Below, piece by piece: positions 27,438 through 38,418 of a stretch of DNA of 64,000 nucleotides (its first letter is position 1; each line of letters begins with the position of its first letter). Location of the stretch: assembly GCA_049487715.1 (NCBI GenBank), contig CP150552.1, forward strand, positions 868,001 through 932,000, read 5' to 3'. The translations under genes and the position numbers were made by a program. The DNA is from Pycnococcus provasolii. Lineage: Eukaryota > Chlorophyta > Pseudoscourfieldiophyceae > Pseudoscourfieldiales. The notes below the pieces were generated by a model. The model worked only from the letters and a program-made list of their open reading frames with translations. It was not told where the DNA came from and searched no databases.

Positions 27438-28724
27438 TCATGCAGCCTCCTCTGATCGTTTTCGGAAAAGTATGCTAATGGCGTAAGCCTTATGGTACAG
27501 CGCCTCGGAGCTCACGCTCGACGGATCGTCGGGAATCACGACGTGATTCGCAATGTCAGCGACGTTGTCCTGTGAGACGGACGTCAGCGCAACGCGAATG
27601 CTCTTACGATCCTCCTCCGTCTTCGCTTCATCCAAGCCCTTCAAGATGACGGTCACGACGCGCTCGAAGAGCGGAATCTGCCGATCGTCGCCGTCTTCGT
27701 TGCCGCGGTGGGCAGCCTCAGCCTTCTGCGCCCCCACCTTGCGCCTCTTCGCATCGACCGCTTCTCCCTCAAGGTCGCTACCGTCCAATCGCATCGTCGC
27801 CTCGCTGAGAATGCGCGCCACCTCACTCGACCTACGCTTTCCCGTGCACATCTCCAGAGGCGTCTTCCCGTTGTTGTTAATCTTATGCACGCCGTCTGGG
27901 TACTCCGTCACAAGCCGCGTGATTACGTCGTGGGACTGCCCGCCCGCGGCGGCTAAGTGCAGCGCGAGGTTGCCGTGCTCGCCCTTATCTCTCACGCTCG
28001 CCGGATGTGTGCCGATGAGTCGCGAGATGACGTCGACATCCGACCCGAACGCGGCGGCGAGGTGCAGCGGCAGGTCGTGCACGTTGTTTTTCTCCTGCAC
28101 ACCTCCTGGATAAAGGTCAACAAGCATGGAGACGACCTGCACGGTCGCTTTGTTTGCCGCGGCGGTGTGCACGGGCAGGTTCCCGCTCCTGTCTTTCTGC
28201 CGCACGGCGTCAGGGTACGAGTCTAGCAGTCTCTTGACGACGTTGACGGGTGCCCTGCACGTGACGGCGAAGTGCAGTGGCAGCGACCACCCGTTCGTCG
28301 TTTCTTTCACGCCGTCAGGGAACGCCTCTATGAGCCTGGCGACCACCTCAAGTGTCGCCCCGCTCGCGGCGGCTCTGTGCAGCGGCAGCGACCCGTAGTT
28401 GTTCTTGACGGTCGCTCCGTCGGGGTACACGTCGAGTAGTTTATCTATGATGTCGAGCGGCGCTCCGTTTCCCGCGGCGAGGTGTATGGGCAGTGCGCCG
28501 GAGTCTCCCTTTCTGCTGACTAGGTTGGGTTGCGTTTGCAGGAGGTGGAGTACGTTATTCCAGTTTTTCTCGCTGATGTACTCGTGCAGTGTAACACCGT
28601 TATTGCTGTCATGATTCCCCCCCTGCCCATCATCATGCCCAGGGTCCCGCGCGGGACCTAAGGAAGAGGCTAAGTGTAAAGGCGTGTGGTCCGAGTGTGT
28701 GGAAGCTGAGACGTGGTTGACCAT
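27438..28724 (-). CDS. ankyrin-repeat protein
   Basis: 428 residues from the ATG at 28724; the longer frame starts at TTG. Seven or eight ankyrin repeats run from about 65 to 320 with a very regular unit, GxLPLHxAAxxxAxxxVVxxLLDxYPDxV. Examples are LPIHLAAGNGAPLDIIDKLL, LPLHRAAASGATLEVVARLI and LPVHTAAANKATVQVVSMLV. This YPD-type repeat is common in algae and stramenopiles. A KRRK basic patch at about 343-346 could be a nuclear signal. The C-terminal 90 residues are helical and unassigned. Function is limited to protein-protein interaction. Divergent from the protease gene. Confidence 0.85.
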   Translation of the reverse strand: MVNHVSASTHSDHTPLHLASSLGPARDPGHDDGQGGNHDSNNGVTLHEYISEKNWNNVLHLLQTQPNLVSRKGDSGALPIHLAAGNGAPLDIIDKLLDVYPDGATVKNNYGSLPLHRAAASGATLEVVARLIEAFPDGVKETTNGWSLPLHFAVTCRAPVNVVKRLLDSYPDAVRQKDRSGNLPVHTAAANKATVQVVSMLVDLYPGGVQEKNNVHDLPLHLAAAFGSDVDVISRLIGTHPASVRDKGEHGNLALHLAAAGGQSHDVITRLVTEYPDGVHKINNNGKTPLEMCTGKRRSSEVARILSEATMRLDGSDLEGEAVDAKRRKVGAQKAEAAHRGNEDGDDRQIPLFERVVTVILKGLDEAKTEEDRKSIRVALTSVSQDNVADIANHVVIPDDPSSVSSEALYHKAYAISILFRKRSEEAA

Positions 28725-29391
28725 AAGACTAGAGTCCTTGCTCTTGAAGAGCACAAGAAACAGCTGCAAGGGGAGAGAGCAATGGCAGTGGGAACCCGTG
28801 GGCGTGATGACTCAACTCCGGCGTGTGTGATGAGGCTGAAACGAATACAGGGACGTGGGTGTTTGCGGCTGAGATACCACTACCGGGTACGATAGAAAGA
28901 ACGAGGAAGAAAACCTGAAAACATGAGATTCGCAGAAGGATCCCCCTCTAGAAAAAATACTGGGAAGGGGGACAATTTTAGTTCCGTGGTGGATCCCCTC
29001 CCTCCCCCTCGATTCTTCCGATTTTTGCTTCTTCGCTGCCCTGCCCTGCCCGGCCTGCTTCGTCTTCGCCGCTGTCAGGATGTGGTGTTTGCGGGTTTGT
29101 TTTTCGTGTCACTTTTCTCACTTTTCTCACTTTTCTCCGGCTTGGCTGCTGCCATGTTCATGTTTTCTGTTCCCCATGTTTATGTAACATAAGGTTAGTC
29201 CGTCTCGTCTCGTCTTGCTCCTTCCTATGCACAAGAAAGAGTAAGTGAGTGAAGTGAGCTTTCGTTCGTTCGTAGATCCGTGACTGACGGGTCATTCACT
29301 TGATGGCTGGTTTTTTTGGTTTCTTGTTTTAATTTGGAATCTCTCTATAAGGTCTTTGCTCTCTCTGTTGTTGTTCTCTTTTTTTTTCGTC
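28725..29391. promoter_or_regulatory. divergent promoter region, ankyrin gene and protease gene
   Basis: 667 bases between divergent ATGs. It has a triplicated CACTTTTCT motif at 29108-29137, a T/C-rich tract just ahead of the protease ATG, and two GGATCCCC blocks near 28939 and 28991. A small open frame at 28923-29192 starts at an ATG and has a hydrophobic end, but it lacks family features and I do not call it. Confidence 0.4.
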
Positions 29392-31808
<2,417 letters not shown>

Positions 31809-31879
31809 TTTGTGGTTTTGTGATTTTTGATACATAGGATGGTTGTCTTTTATACAGTCGGTGCACAGTTGTTTACAGT

Positions 31880-32662
31880 CTAATCCATCTCATACAATCC
31901 TGTTGGTACAGCAGTCCTGGCTTTTCTTCGATAGCGATACACGAAGTTGCCGGCGTCATCCTCCTCAGGTTCGAAGGTCTGCTGCCACACCTTGCCATCC
32001 TCTTCGAAAAGCCAAGTCCTGCCGCTCGGCGGCTCGTACGACACGACGAGCAACTCAGCGCCGTCGTGAAGCACTCGCGCAAACTCAGCAACCACCTTCA
32101 ACGCTTCCGCGCGACTCGTCTCGCCGTCGTAGGGACAGCCTCGATCACGGCGTCCTTCCGGATTGTCGCGCGTGATTCTTCGCGACGCGGACTTTTCCCA
32201 CCAGACAGCTTGGTCAAAGTCGTTCAGCACGGCGTCCAAGAGCCCCTTGTCAACCACGGCTGCGCAGCTGTCGTCACCCACCACGCCACGCATATCACGA
32301 CAGTCCGCGACGGCGTACCGCACCGTAGACCCTGGCGGCTTGCTCTCGTCCATCATCTGAACGACAGTCTCGGAGAAGTCCACTGCCAGGATGTCTCTGA
32401 ATCCCGCGTCACTGAGCGTCTGCGCGAGCGTCGAGTTTCCACATCCCACCTCAAGTATGCGCCCGTTTCCGTCGGCAAGGTCCGCCGGTGTCGTCTGCAT
32501 GTACGGCAAGACGTCGTCCGCCATGGCGAGCCAGTCGAACGTGAGTTCCCGTCTCGGGTCGTGATCTCCGTCTTCATCTCGCGCGCCGAGCGCGCACTGC
32601 TGGTACCGCGCGTCCCAGTACGCCACAGACGCGTAGGAGGACAGGCGAGACATAGGTGCCAT
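31880..32662 (-). CDS. class I SAM-dependent methyltransferase (METTL13/EEF1AKMT-like)
   Basis: 260 residues from the ATG at 32662 (another ATG at 32653; the longer frame begins with TTG). It opens SRLSSYASVAYWDARYQQ, the YWDxRY motif typical of this group, then FDWLAMADDVLPYM. SAM-binding motif I is RILEVGCGNSTLAQTL (about 65-80). DILAVDFSETVV gives motif post-I, and DKGLLDAVL with ELLVVSYEPPSGR completes the fold. Related enzymes methylate lysine or the N-terminus of elongation factor 1A. The substrate here is inferred and not shown. Convergent with the protease gene, 71 bases apart. Confidence 0.85.
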   Translation of the reverse strand: MAPMSRLSSYASVAYWDARYQQCALGARDEDGDHDPRRELTFDWLAMADDVLPYMQTTPADLADGNGRILEVGCGNSTLAQTLSDAGFRDILAVDFSETVVQMMDESKPPGSTVRYAVADCRDMRGVVGDDSCAAVVDKGLLDAVLNDFDQAVWWEKSASRRITRDNPEGRRDRGCPYDGETSRAEALKVVAEFARVLHDGAELLVVSYEPPSGRTWLFEEDGKVWQQTFEPEEDDAGNFVYRYRRKARTAVPTGLYEMD

Positions 32663-32838
32663 AGGTGCCAACTATGAGTACCACGACGCTCGTCTGCTGT
32701 CCCAAATACCACCTGTGTTTGGAAAAGGAATGACCCCGAGTCCAAGTGAAAGTGAATGTTGTGAATGGACGACCGCTGGACGAAGTAAAGTACACTTCAT
32801 TACTGAATGAGGGATCTCAGCTTAGCTCTATCTTGTCA

Positions 32839-34089
32839 TCACACAGACGGCACGAAGCACGCGTCGTAGGCCACGAGCGGTTCACCGTCCAGCACAGCCG
32901 TGCCGCCGTCTTGCGTGCGCTCCCAAACGGGAAACACAGCTTGGGGCGTGACGACGCGCGGCTCGGCGTCCGACGACACATCCGTCAGTTTACCACGAAC
33001 GAGCCTCACTAGTTCGTCTTTACGTAATGCACGAATGTGGCCTAGTCCTGCGGCGGGTGCTGGCTTTGCGGCACCTTTCGCGTCGATGGTATCCCAGAAC
33101 GCGCACATCCAAGTGATCCTACACGCGTTGTCGTCCGTCGGCGCGGGTCCACGACCCGGGATCACGCCGTGAAGCAGACGGCCGTCGAACACGGTGAGTC
33201 TGCCAAACGCGGGCATGACTAACCAACCTCGTCCGCACGCGTTGGCATTTTCGCGAGTTTGTGTCGTGACGAGAGTAGGTCCGCCAACGCCTTCTGCGCC
33301 AAGGGAGAGAACGGCGCTGGCAATCGGATGTCTCGGTCCGTCGGCGCCGTCACCCTCCGCGTCGCTGTCAAAGTGAAGCTGGTGTCCTCTGCCGTGCCTT
33401 CTGCAGTGAACCCACCACTCGACGAATCGTGCCTTTCGCACGGCGGGGAAGATACGTGCAGCAACGTCACGAATCGCGTGAACGCATGCGTCCATAGGAT
33501 CAGCTGTGACTGGTGGCATTTCGCCGTAAGCTTTGAGGCTGTGAACGTAGGAGAAGAACGGAATCGGCGGCCCGTCGACGTCGTAGCCGTGCACGTCCCA
33601 GAACTGCGACGTTCTTGCGAATGCACTGGTGAGTCGCGCCAGCGCCCACACCGGTACAGCGTCGTCGAGAATGTGCACGTAAGGCGCCGCCTCCTTTTGC
33701 GCCCTGCTTTTTTCCTGACAAGTCCTTCGTCGTGCTTGTTGCTTGTTCATCACCTGGTACGCGAGAACGCTCCTTGCGAGACGCCATTCGTACCCAACTT
33801 TACGCAGGATATCGTTCGCGCACGCCTGAGCGCGTGTTCTTGTTCTCTGCGCGAGCTTGAGCGCGATGCGCTCTGTGGCTTTCCGAATCTTTCGCGCGTT
33901 CGTTCCTCTGCTGATCCGTTTGAATGATCGGCGGCGCACGGCTGTCGCGACGGATGGCGAGAGCCACGTGACGGGCGTGCGCGCCGTGCGCGTGTACCGC
34001 CTTGAGTGCCTCTTCTTAGAGTGCGCCGCGTGGAACCGAGCGAACGGCACGTAGCGGCACATATCCACATCTTCTGCCGAGTGCGCCAT
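32839..34089 (-). CDS. 2-oxoglutarate/Fe(II)-dependent oxygenase-like protein
   Basis: 416 residues from an ATG at 34089. The N-terminal 135 residues are strongly basic (RRYTRTARTP; RTRTRAQACANDILRK) and may be a targeting or nucleic-acid-binding region. The double-stranded beta-helix follows. Candidate iron ligands are His239 and Asp241 (QLHFDSD) and His307 (LLHGVIPG), with Arg324 (CRITWM) as the 2OG salt-bridge residue; the spacing fits the superfamily. VEWWVHCRRHGRGHQLHFDSD resembles algal prolyl-hydroxylase-like oxygenases. The substrate is unknown. A hydroxylase would fit an organism with Pro-rich wall proteins, but that is inference. Confidence 0.75.
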   Translation of the reverse strand: MAHSAEDVDMCRYVPFARFHAAHSKKRHSRRYTRTARTPVTWLSPSVATAVRRRSFKRISRGTNARKIRKATERIALKLAQRTRTRAQACANDILRKVGYEWRLARSVLAYQVMNKQQARRRTCQEKSRAQKEAAPYVHILDDAVPVWALARLTSAFARTSQFWDVHGYDVDGPPIPFFSYVHSLKAYGEMPPVTADPMDACVHAIRDVAARIFPAVRKARFVEWWVHCRRHGRGHQLHFDSDAEGDGADGPRHPIASAVLSLGAEGVGGPTLVTTQTRENANACGRGWLVMPAFGRLTVFDGRLLHGVIPGRGPAPTDDNACRITWMCAFWDTIDAKGAAKPAPAAGLGHIRALRKDELVRLVRGKLTDVSSDAEPRVVTPQAVFPVWERTQDGGTAVLDGEPLVAYDACFVPSV

Positions 34090-34158
34090 TTCTCACAACT
34101 AAGTACTAGCTAGGGGATACTGTGATGGAGTGCAAGGCGGCGGCGTCCGGGACGGGAG

Positions 34159-34211
34159 CTAACCCTAGCTAGACTAAGGTTAGTTCAAACCCTAACCCGA
34201 ACCCGAACCCC
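34159..34211. repeat. degenerate telomere-like tract in divergent promoter
   Basis: Mixed CTAACCCTAG, AAACCCTAACCC and GAACCCGAACCCC units between the 2OG oxygenase ATG (34089) and the ABP1-like ATG (34278). These 188 bases must serve as both promoters. Confidence 0.75.
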
Positions 34212-34277
34212 CTCTGGTTCGCCTCAACCAAGCTGCCACGGTGGAAGGAACCACTTTGCGACCGACTTTTGTGATTC

Positions 34278-34826
34278 ATGGGGCCGATGACGGCTCCAGT
34301 GATCTTTGGCGTGTTAATCACATGGATCCTGGTGGTGGCCACTTTTAGTCACGTGAATGCCTCGCCTCTGGTCATCCCGTTCCCGCAGCCACGCAGCTTC
34401 GGCCGGCCGGGACTCAAGCACGCGACGCTGTACGGCGCCGTACTACACAAGGCGAAACACATTGAAGTGTGGAGGCAGTCGTTCGAAAAAAACACGTCCA
34501 CGCCGATACACAGCCACGACTGCGAGGAGGTGTTCGTCGGACTCGACGGGAAGGGTGTGCTCAAGTACTGGCGCGACGATAAACGGCGCGTCGTGGAAGC
34601 ATCCGTGGGAAAAGACATGACTTGGAGTGTGCCGCCAAAAGTCAGGCACCAAATAGTGGGAACGTCAGCGGCGCCGCCACTTCTGTTTGTTGTCACGTTC
34701 AACAATCCACCAATGAAGGCGACGACGTACCAGAGTTGGGAACCCTCCGATGCCGGTAAACTGTCGTTCCCCTACCTCTTCGACAGAGGCGGCGGCGACG
34801 ACAACGACAACGATAACGAGCTGTAA
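34278..34826 (+). CDS. auxin-binding protein 1-like cupin, secreted/ER
   Basis: 182 residues. A signal peptide covers about 1-29 (MGPMTAPVIFGVLITWILVV). The cupin metal site is STPIHSHDCEEVFVGLDGKG, giving His78, His80 and Glu84, with His124 (KVRHQ) as the fourth ligand; in maize ABP1 these are His57, His59, Glu63 and His106. An aromatic YQSWEP motif near 152 corresponds to the C-terminal tryptophan region. The chain ends in an acidic run and NEL, resembling a KDEL-type ER-retrieval signal (DNDNEL). Length suits ABP1 (about 163 mature residues). Auxin binding is not shown; the pocket would need checking. Convergent, with only 34 bases to the EGY-like gene. Confidence 0.85.
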   Translation: MGPMTAPVIFGVLITWILVVATFSHVNASPLVIPFPQPRSFGRPGLKHATLYGAVLHKAKHIEVWRQSFEKNTSTPIHSHDCEEVFVGLDGKGVLKYWRDDKRRVVEASVGKDMTWSVPPKVRHQIVGTSAAPPLLFVVTFNNPPMKATTYQSWEPSDAGKLSFPYLFDRGGGDDNDNDNEL

Positions 34827-34860
34827 AGTGTTTGTACTACGAAAAGGTTCCCACAAACAG

Positions 34861-36867
34861 TTACAGCCCAAAGTCGCCTCCTGAGCCACTAAGTGCCGCG
34901 GGAAGGAGCGTGAGGATGCTAAACACGACGATGAAACCTGTCAATGTCGATCGCGAATCTCCATCTGGCGGGCTCACCGTGTCCCGAATCACACGCTCGG
35001 GTGTTCTGCTAGTGAAGATGACCAGGAGACCGTACGGGAGAGACAGGCTGCTTCCGAGGAATCCCAAGCCTAAGCCGAGATACGAGAAGAGCGAGGTTGC
35101 CGCGAGAGCCGCCTGGCCCCACGCCGCGCCAACAGCCTTTCCACCATCGAGGCTTCCCACGGGCAGGCCCGTCAGCGCGCACGTCGTCAGTCCGCACCAG
35201 CCTGCGATGAAGGCGGGATGCACGAAAACGAGTGAGGCGCCAGCCGAGGCGGAGGCGGCCGAGGCGGTGGCGGTGGCGGGTAGAAGCGCGGAGCTGATCG
35301 TGCCGAGAAGCAGGCTCGAGCGGAACAGCACTGCTGGCGTGGGAATGTACGATTCGATGTCTGATGGGTCGGCACCGACTGAGACGAGCAGGCCGTAGAT
35401 GAACAGCCCGAGGCTCACGCCGAAGCTCGCGACCCAGGCGGCTGCATGAATGTCAAAGTAGTCCGCGCGATTGTCCACAAGCGTCTTTGTTCGCGTGAGA
35501 ATGCCGAACGTTCCCAGCTGCGCGTTGGGCAGCGTGAATGGCGCGCCGATTGCGACGCCCTTGCTTGATCCAACGACACGGCGCGTAATGTCACCCGTAA
35601 TCTGCGCGGCGAGCACGCCGCCGGCGATGGGAAGCGCGCCGGCGATAAGGCTGATGGGATCGAAGTTTGCCACAACGTCGGGCAGAGGAACGTCGCTGGC
35701 GAAGTTGTCCGGGTTAGAAAAGAACACAAGCACCTCGCGAGGCACCTTGGCGGACTGCGCAACCACGCCGAGTTGTATGGCTGAGACGCTGGCGAGCCCA
35801 AGCAGGAAGACGGAGGCGACGTACTGCCACCCTTGTGTTGGTGGCGGCACGGCGCGCTCGCGAGGCACGACGAGGAAGGCGACGCGAGGCTCTTCCTCCG
35901 GCCCGCGCGGCGAGAAGGCGTCGTCGATGTCGCGCTGCTCGACGAGGAAGACGGCAAACTTGTCGTCGAAGATTTCCTTCGTCTTGGCGGAGACGGAGGC
36001 GAACACCTCCTTTCGGTCGCCACGCAGATTGCCGCGGAAGACGTGGCCGCCCTCGATGTCCTCGTTCGCCTCACTTCCTGTGATCCAGAACGTGCTCTGG
36101 TTGAACACCTTGTCGCGGAAGACGCGTACGTCCTGCGTGGACACCTTGGCGTCGTCGCGGATCATGTTCAGGACGGTGTCAAACTCCTCGCGCAGCCGTT
36201 CCTTGCCCTCTTTCCGCTCCGTGTCCGAAAGCTCGCTGTCCTCGCTTCCAATTTCGCGCGCCCTTTCCGCGATGCGATTCAGCACAGCCTGCACGTCGTC
36301 GCCGTCTCCAGCCTCCGCGGCACCCTTTTCGGACGTCGTCGTCGTCGTCGCTGTGTCGGATGATGGCCTTTTCGAGGCTAATCTCGCCTCCTCGCGTGCC
36401 TCTTTCTCCTCCTCCTTCTTCCTCTCCTCCTCCTCATCTATGCCCAGGATAGCGTCTAGGTCGGAGAGCGTGCGTCGCGTCTTTGCTTCCTGTTCTTCGG
36501 GCGTGAGCTGCGGTCTCGGCGGCTTCGGCGGTGTCGGCGGTGGTGGCGGTGGTGTGGTTGCATCTGCCGTGGCTTCCGCTTTGGTTTGTTCTGTCGTCGT
36601 CGTTCCTTCTTCAGCAAGCTCGTTATTCTCCTCTAGCTTTTTGGAGTCGGAGGAGTCGTCGTTGTCGTTCTTGTCGTTCTTTCCTCCTCCGAAGAGGTTC
36701 GAGAATATGCGCGCGGCGACAAAACGCTGATGAGGCGCAGAGCGAGGATCTCCCCTTCTCCCCAAGTTAAGTGCACGTGATCGGCGCACATGGCAGTAAC
36801 CCTTGCCCCTAAGAGCCCGGGAGGCTGAGCGGGCCTTGGGGAGCAGAGCGGAGTTTGCCGGCGCCAT
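34861..36867 (-). CDS. chloroplast EGY-like S2P metalloprotease homologue lacking HExxH
   Basis: 668 residues from the ATG at 36867. A basic, Arg/Ala-rich transit-like leader is followed by a disordered acidic region with PPPPPPTPPKPPR and EEEERKKEEEKE (about 60-170). The EGY signature FRGNLRGDRKEVFASVSAKT lies near 270, and a DUF-like domain follows. From about 345 on it is polytopic, with about six to eight hydrophobic segments. The place expected for the catalytic HExxH (about 405-420) reads IAGGVLAAQITGD, so zinc binding is lost. The second motif survives as LPVGSLDGGKAVG. Plant EGY3 is likewise predicted to be proteolytically inactive; EGY1/2 are active thylakoid proteases. Probably a plastid membrane pseudoprotease. 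Confidence 0.83.
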   Translation of the reverse strand: MAPANSALLPKARSASRALRGKGYCHVRRSRALNLGRRGDPRSAPHQRFVAARIFSNLFGGGKNDKNDNDDSSDSKKLEENNELAEEGTTTTEQTKAEATADATTPPPPPPTPPKPPRPQLTPEEQEAKTRRTLSDLDAILGIDEEEERKKEEEKEAREEARLASKRPSSDTATTTTTSEKGAAEAGDGDDVQAVLNRIAERAREIGSEDSELSDTERKEGKERLREEFDTVLNMIRDDAKVSTQDVRVFRDKVFNQSTFWITGSEANEDIEGGHVFRGNLRGDRKEVFASVSAKTKEIFDDKFAVFLVEQRDIDDAFSPRGPEEEPRVAFLVVPRERAVPPPTQGWQYVASVFLLGLASVSAIQLGVVAQSAKVPREVLVFFSNPDNFASDVPLPDVVANFDPISLIAGALPIAGGVLAAQITGDITRRVVGSSKGVAIGAPFTLPNAQLGTFGILTRTKTLVDNRADYFDIHAAAWVASFGVSLGLFIYGLLVSVGADPSDIESYIPTPAVLFRSSLLLGTISSALLPATATASAASASAGASLVFVHPAFIAGWCGLTTCALTGLPVGSLDGGKAVGAAWGQAALAATSLFSYLGLGLGFLGSSLSLPYGLLVIFTSRTPERVIRDTVSPPDGDSRSTLTGFIVVFSILTLLPAALSGSGGDFGL

Positions 36868-37258
36868 GGCCAGGGAATGTCAAGTCTTCGGAGGAGTGAT
36901 CCTGATCCGGGCAGCCCACCGGGGGGACGGGACGAGTCCAGAGTCGTCGTTGATATCTCTTATCACCACAGAAGTCCACAGAGAGAACTGGGACTGGACT
37001 GGGAAGTTGGAGGGGTATCCCCAAACGACGTCCCTCCCAGGTGTCTCGCAGCAGACCACAGCCTTGGGATCTTTTCTAGTTCTTTCTCACCCTTTTTTAC
37101 GGATGGTTATTAGTGCGTGTCGCTTGCTTCGGGGTTTTATGTAGTACTCGGCTTGTTGCTTGGCGTCGGCCTCCCTCTTCCTGTCTTCGTCAGATTGCGT
37201 CGTCTTAATTCCCTTGCGTGCTCATCATAAATACAGGTAGTAAGTAGTACTACTCGTC
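36868..37258. promoter_or_regulatory. divergent promoter region, EGY-like and MsrA-like genes
   Basis: 391 bases head to head. It includes a CCCACCGGGGGGACGGG G/C block near 36916 and a T-rich tract near 37075-37100. No TATA element or gene is evident. Confidence 0.4.
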
Positions 37259-38257
37259 ATGCTCGCTCGCTCCTCGCAGTTCTCCTCATGTAGTGTTCAT
37301 AACGCGCCACGGAGCAGCAGCCGCGCCACTTCCGGTTTGGTGTCGGCATCGGCGGCGGCGGGTACCTCCCCCTCCAAGGGCACGAATGGCAGTGCTTCGC
37401 AAGCGAAATGTGGTAGTGGTGCGACGATGCGGCGGTCTCTGCTCGCTGGCGGGCTGCTGCTCGCGGGATCCACGCTCGTCATCACAGGCTCGGAAGCGGC
37501 GAGGCCGCTCGCCGCACTCGCGGCGGAGGAACAGACGGCAACAGCTGACAAGCAGGTGTCCGTGTACTTCGGCTCGGGGTGCTTCTGGCACGTGCAGCAC
37601 GAATTCGTCGTCGCCGAGCAGAGCCTGCTCGCGAGAGAAAAGCTCGCCATCACCGCGAGGGCGGGATACGCGGGAGGAGAGGGAACCGTGCGCGTCGATG
37701 GCATGGACACGACGTGCTACCACTCCGTCAGCTTTCCCGGAAGCGACGCAAGCCGCGCCGACTACGGAAGGCTCGGACACGGTGAGGTGGTTGGCATGAC
37801 CATACCAGAGTCGAAGGTGTACGACTTCGCCGCCGAGTACTTCAAGCTGCTCGACGGGAACGGCGACAGGCCTGACAAGGCGGACCGTGGACCGGAGTAC
37901 CGGAGCCTGATTGGCATACCCGGCGGCGTGAACGGCCCGCTCTTCCAGGCGGTGGCGCGTGCAGCCTCCGAGAAGGAGATGAACAAGGGCGGGAAGATTC
38001 AGCTGCTTGCCGGGAAGGGAAGTGACGCGGACACGCTCGGCAAGCGCGCCGTGTGGGTGTACGACACGAACAGCAACCCGTTCCACCAGGCGGAGGTGTA
38101 CCATCAGTTCCACGACGGCTTCTTTCCGGGCGAGGACTATCCACGCACGTACAACGGCATGCAGCAGGAGCTCGTTCGTTCTGGTGCGCTGCAGGGCACG
38201 GGTTGTCCGGACAGCGTCGTGCGCGACCAGTCCGGGCGGTGGGTGTACGGCGCTTAG
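37259..38257 (+). CDS. MsrA-like peptide-methionine sulfoxide reductase with bipartite, Tat-type lumen signal
   Basis: 332 residues. A Ser/Arg-rich stromal transit-like segment (1-56) is followed by a second hydrophobic signal starting MRRSLLAGGLLLAGSTLV (from 57). It has twin arginines at 58-59 and an Ala-x-Ala site (LAALA, about 84-88), the pattern of thylakoid-lumen Tat substrates. The enzyme part has GSGCFWHVQHEF (catalytic Cys108), AGYAGGEGTV, GHGEVVGMTIPE and NPFHQAEVYHQFHDGF (about 275), all recognisable PMSR motifs. The segment after YAGG is diverged, with DTTCYHSVSFPGSD in place of the usual NPTY-type motif. Predicted to reduce methionine sulfoxide in lumen proteins; catalysis and the resolving cysteine are uncertain. 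Confidence 0.82.
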   Translation: MLARSSQFSSCSVHNAPRSSSRATSGLVSASAAAGTSPSKGTNGSASQAKCGSGATMRRSLLAGGLLLAGSTLVITGSEAARPLAALAAEEQTATADKQVSVYFGSGCFWHVQHEFVVAEQSLLAREKLAITARAGYAGGEGTVRVDGMDTTCYHSVSFPGSDASRADYGRLGHGEVVGMTIPESKVYDFAAEYFKLLDGNGDRPDKADRGPEYRSLIGIPGGVNGPLFQAVARAASEKEMNKGGKIQLLAGKGSDADTLGKRAVWVYDTNSNPFHQAEVYHQFHDGFFPGEDYPRTYNGMQQELVRSGALQGTGCPDSVVRDQSGRWVYGA

Positions 38258-38418
38258 CACTTAACTAACGTGTAACACATCATTCCCCGTCCTGTGGAAC
38301 AACCTTTGTGGAACCCCCAGTTGGGTTGGGTTAGAATTCGGGGTTCGGTCGGACTTCCATCGCGCCGCCAGTTCCTTCCTTCCTTCCCTTCTCGTCATCC
38401 CCTTGCCTTTTGTCGCTC

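Noticed and set aside
28923-29192. 89-codon plus-strand frame with hydrophobic C-terminus
   Set aside because: Lies in a divergent promoter, includes the triplicated CACTTTTCT repeat and shows no family features; kept out of the gene list.
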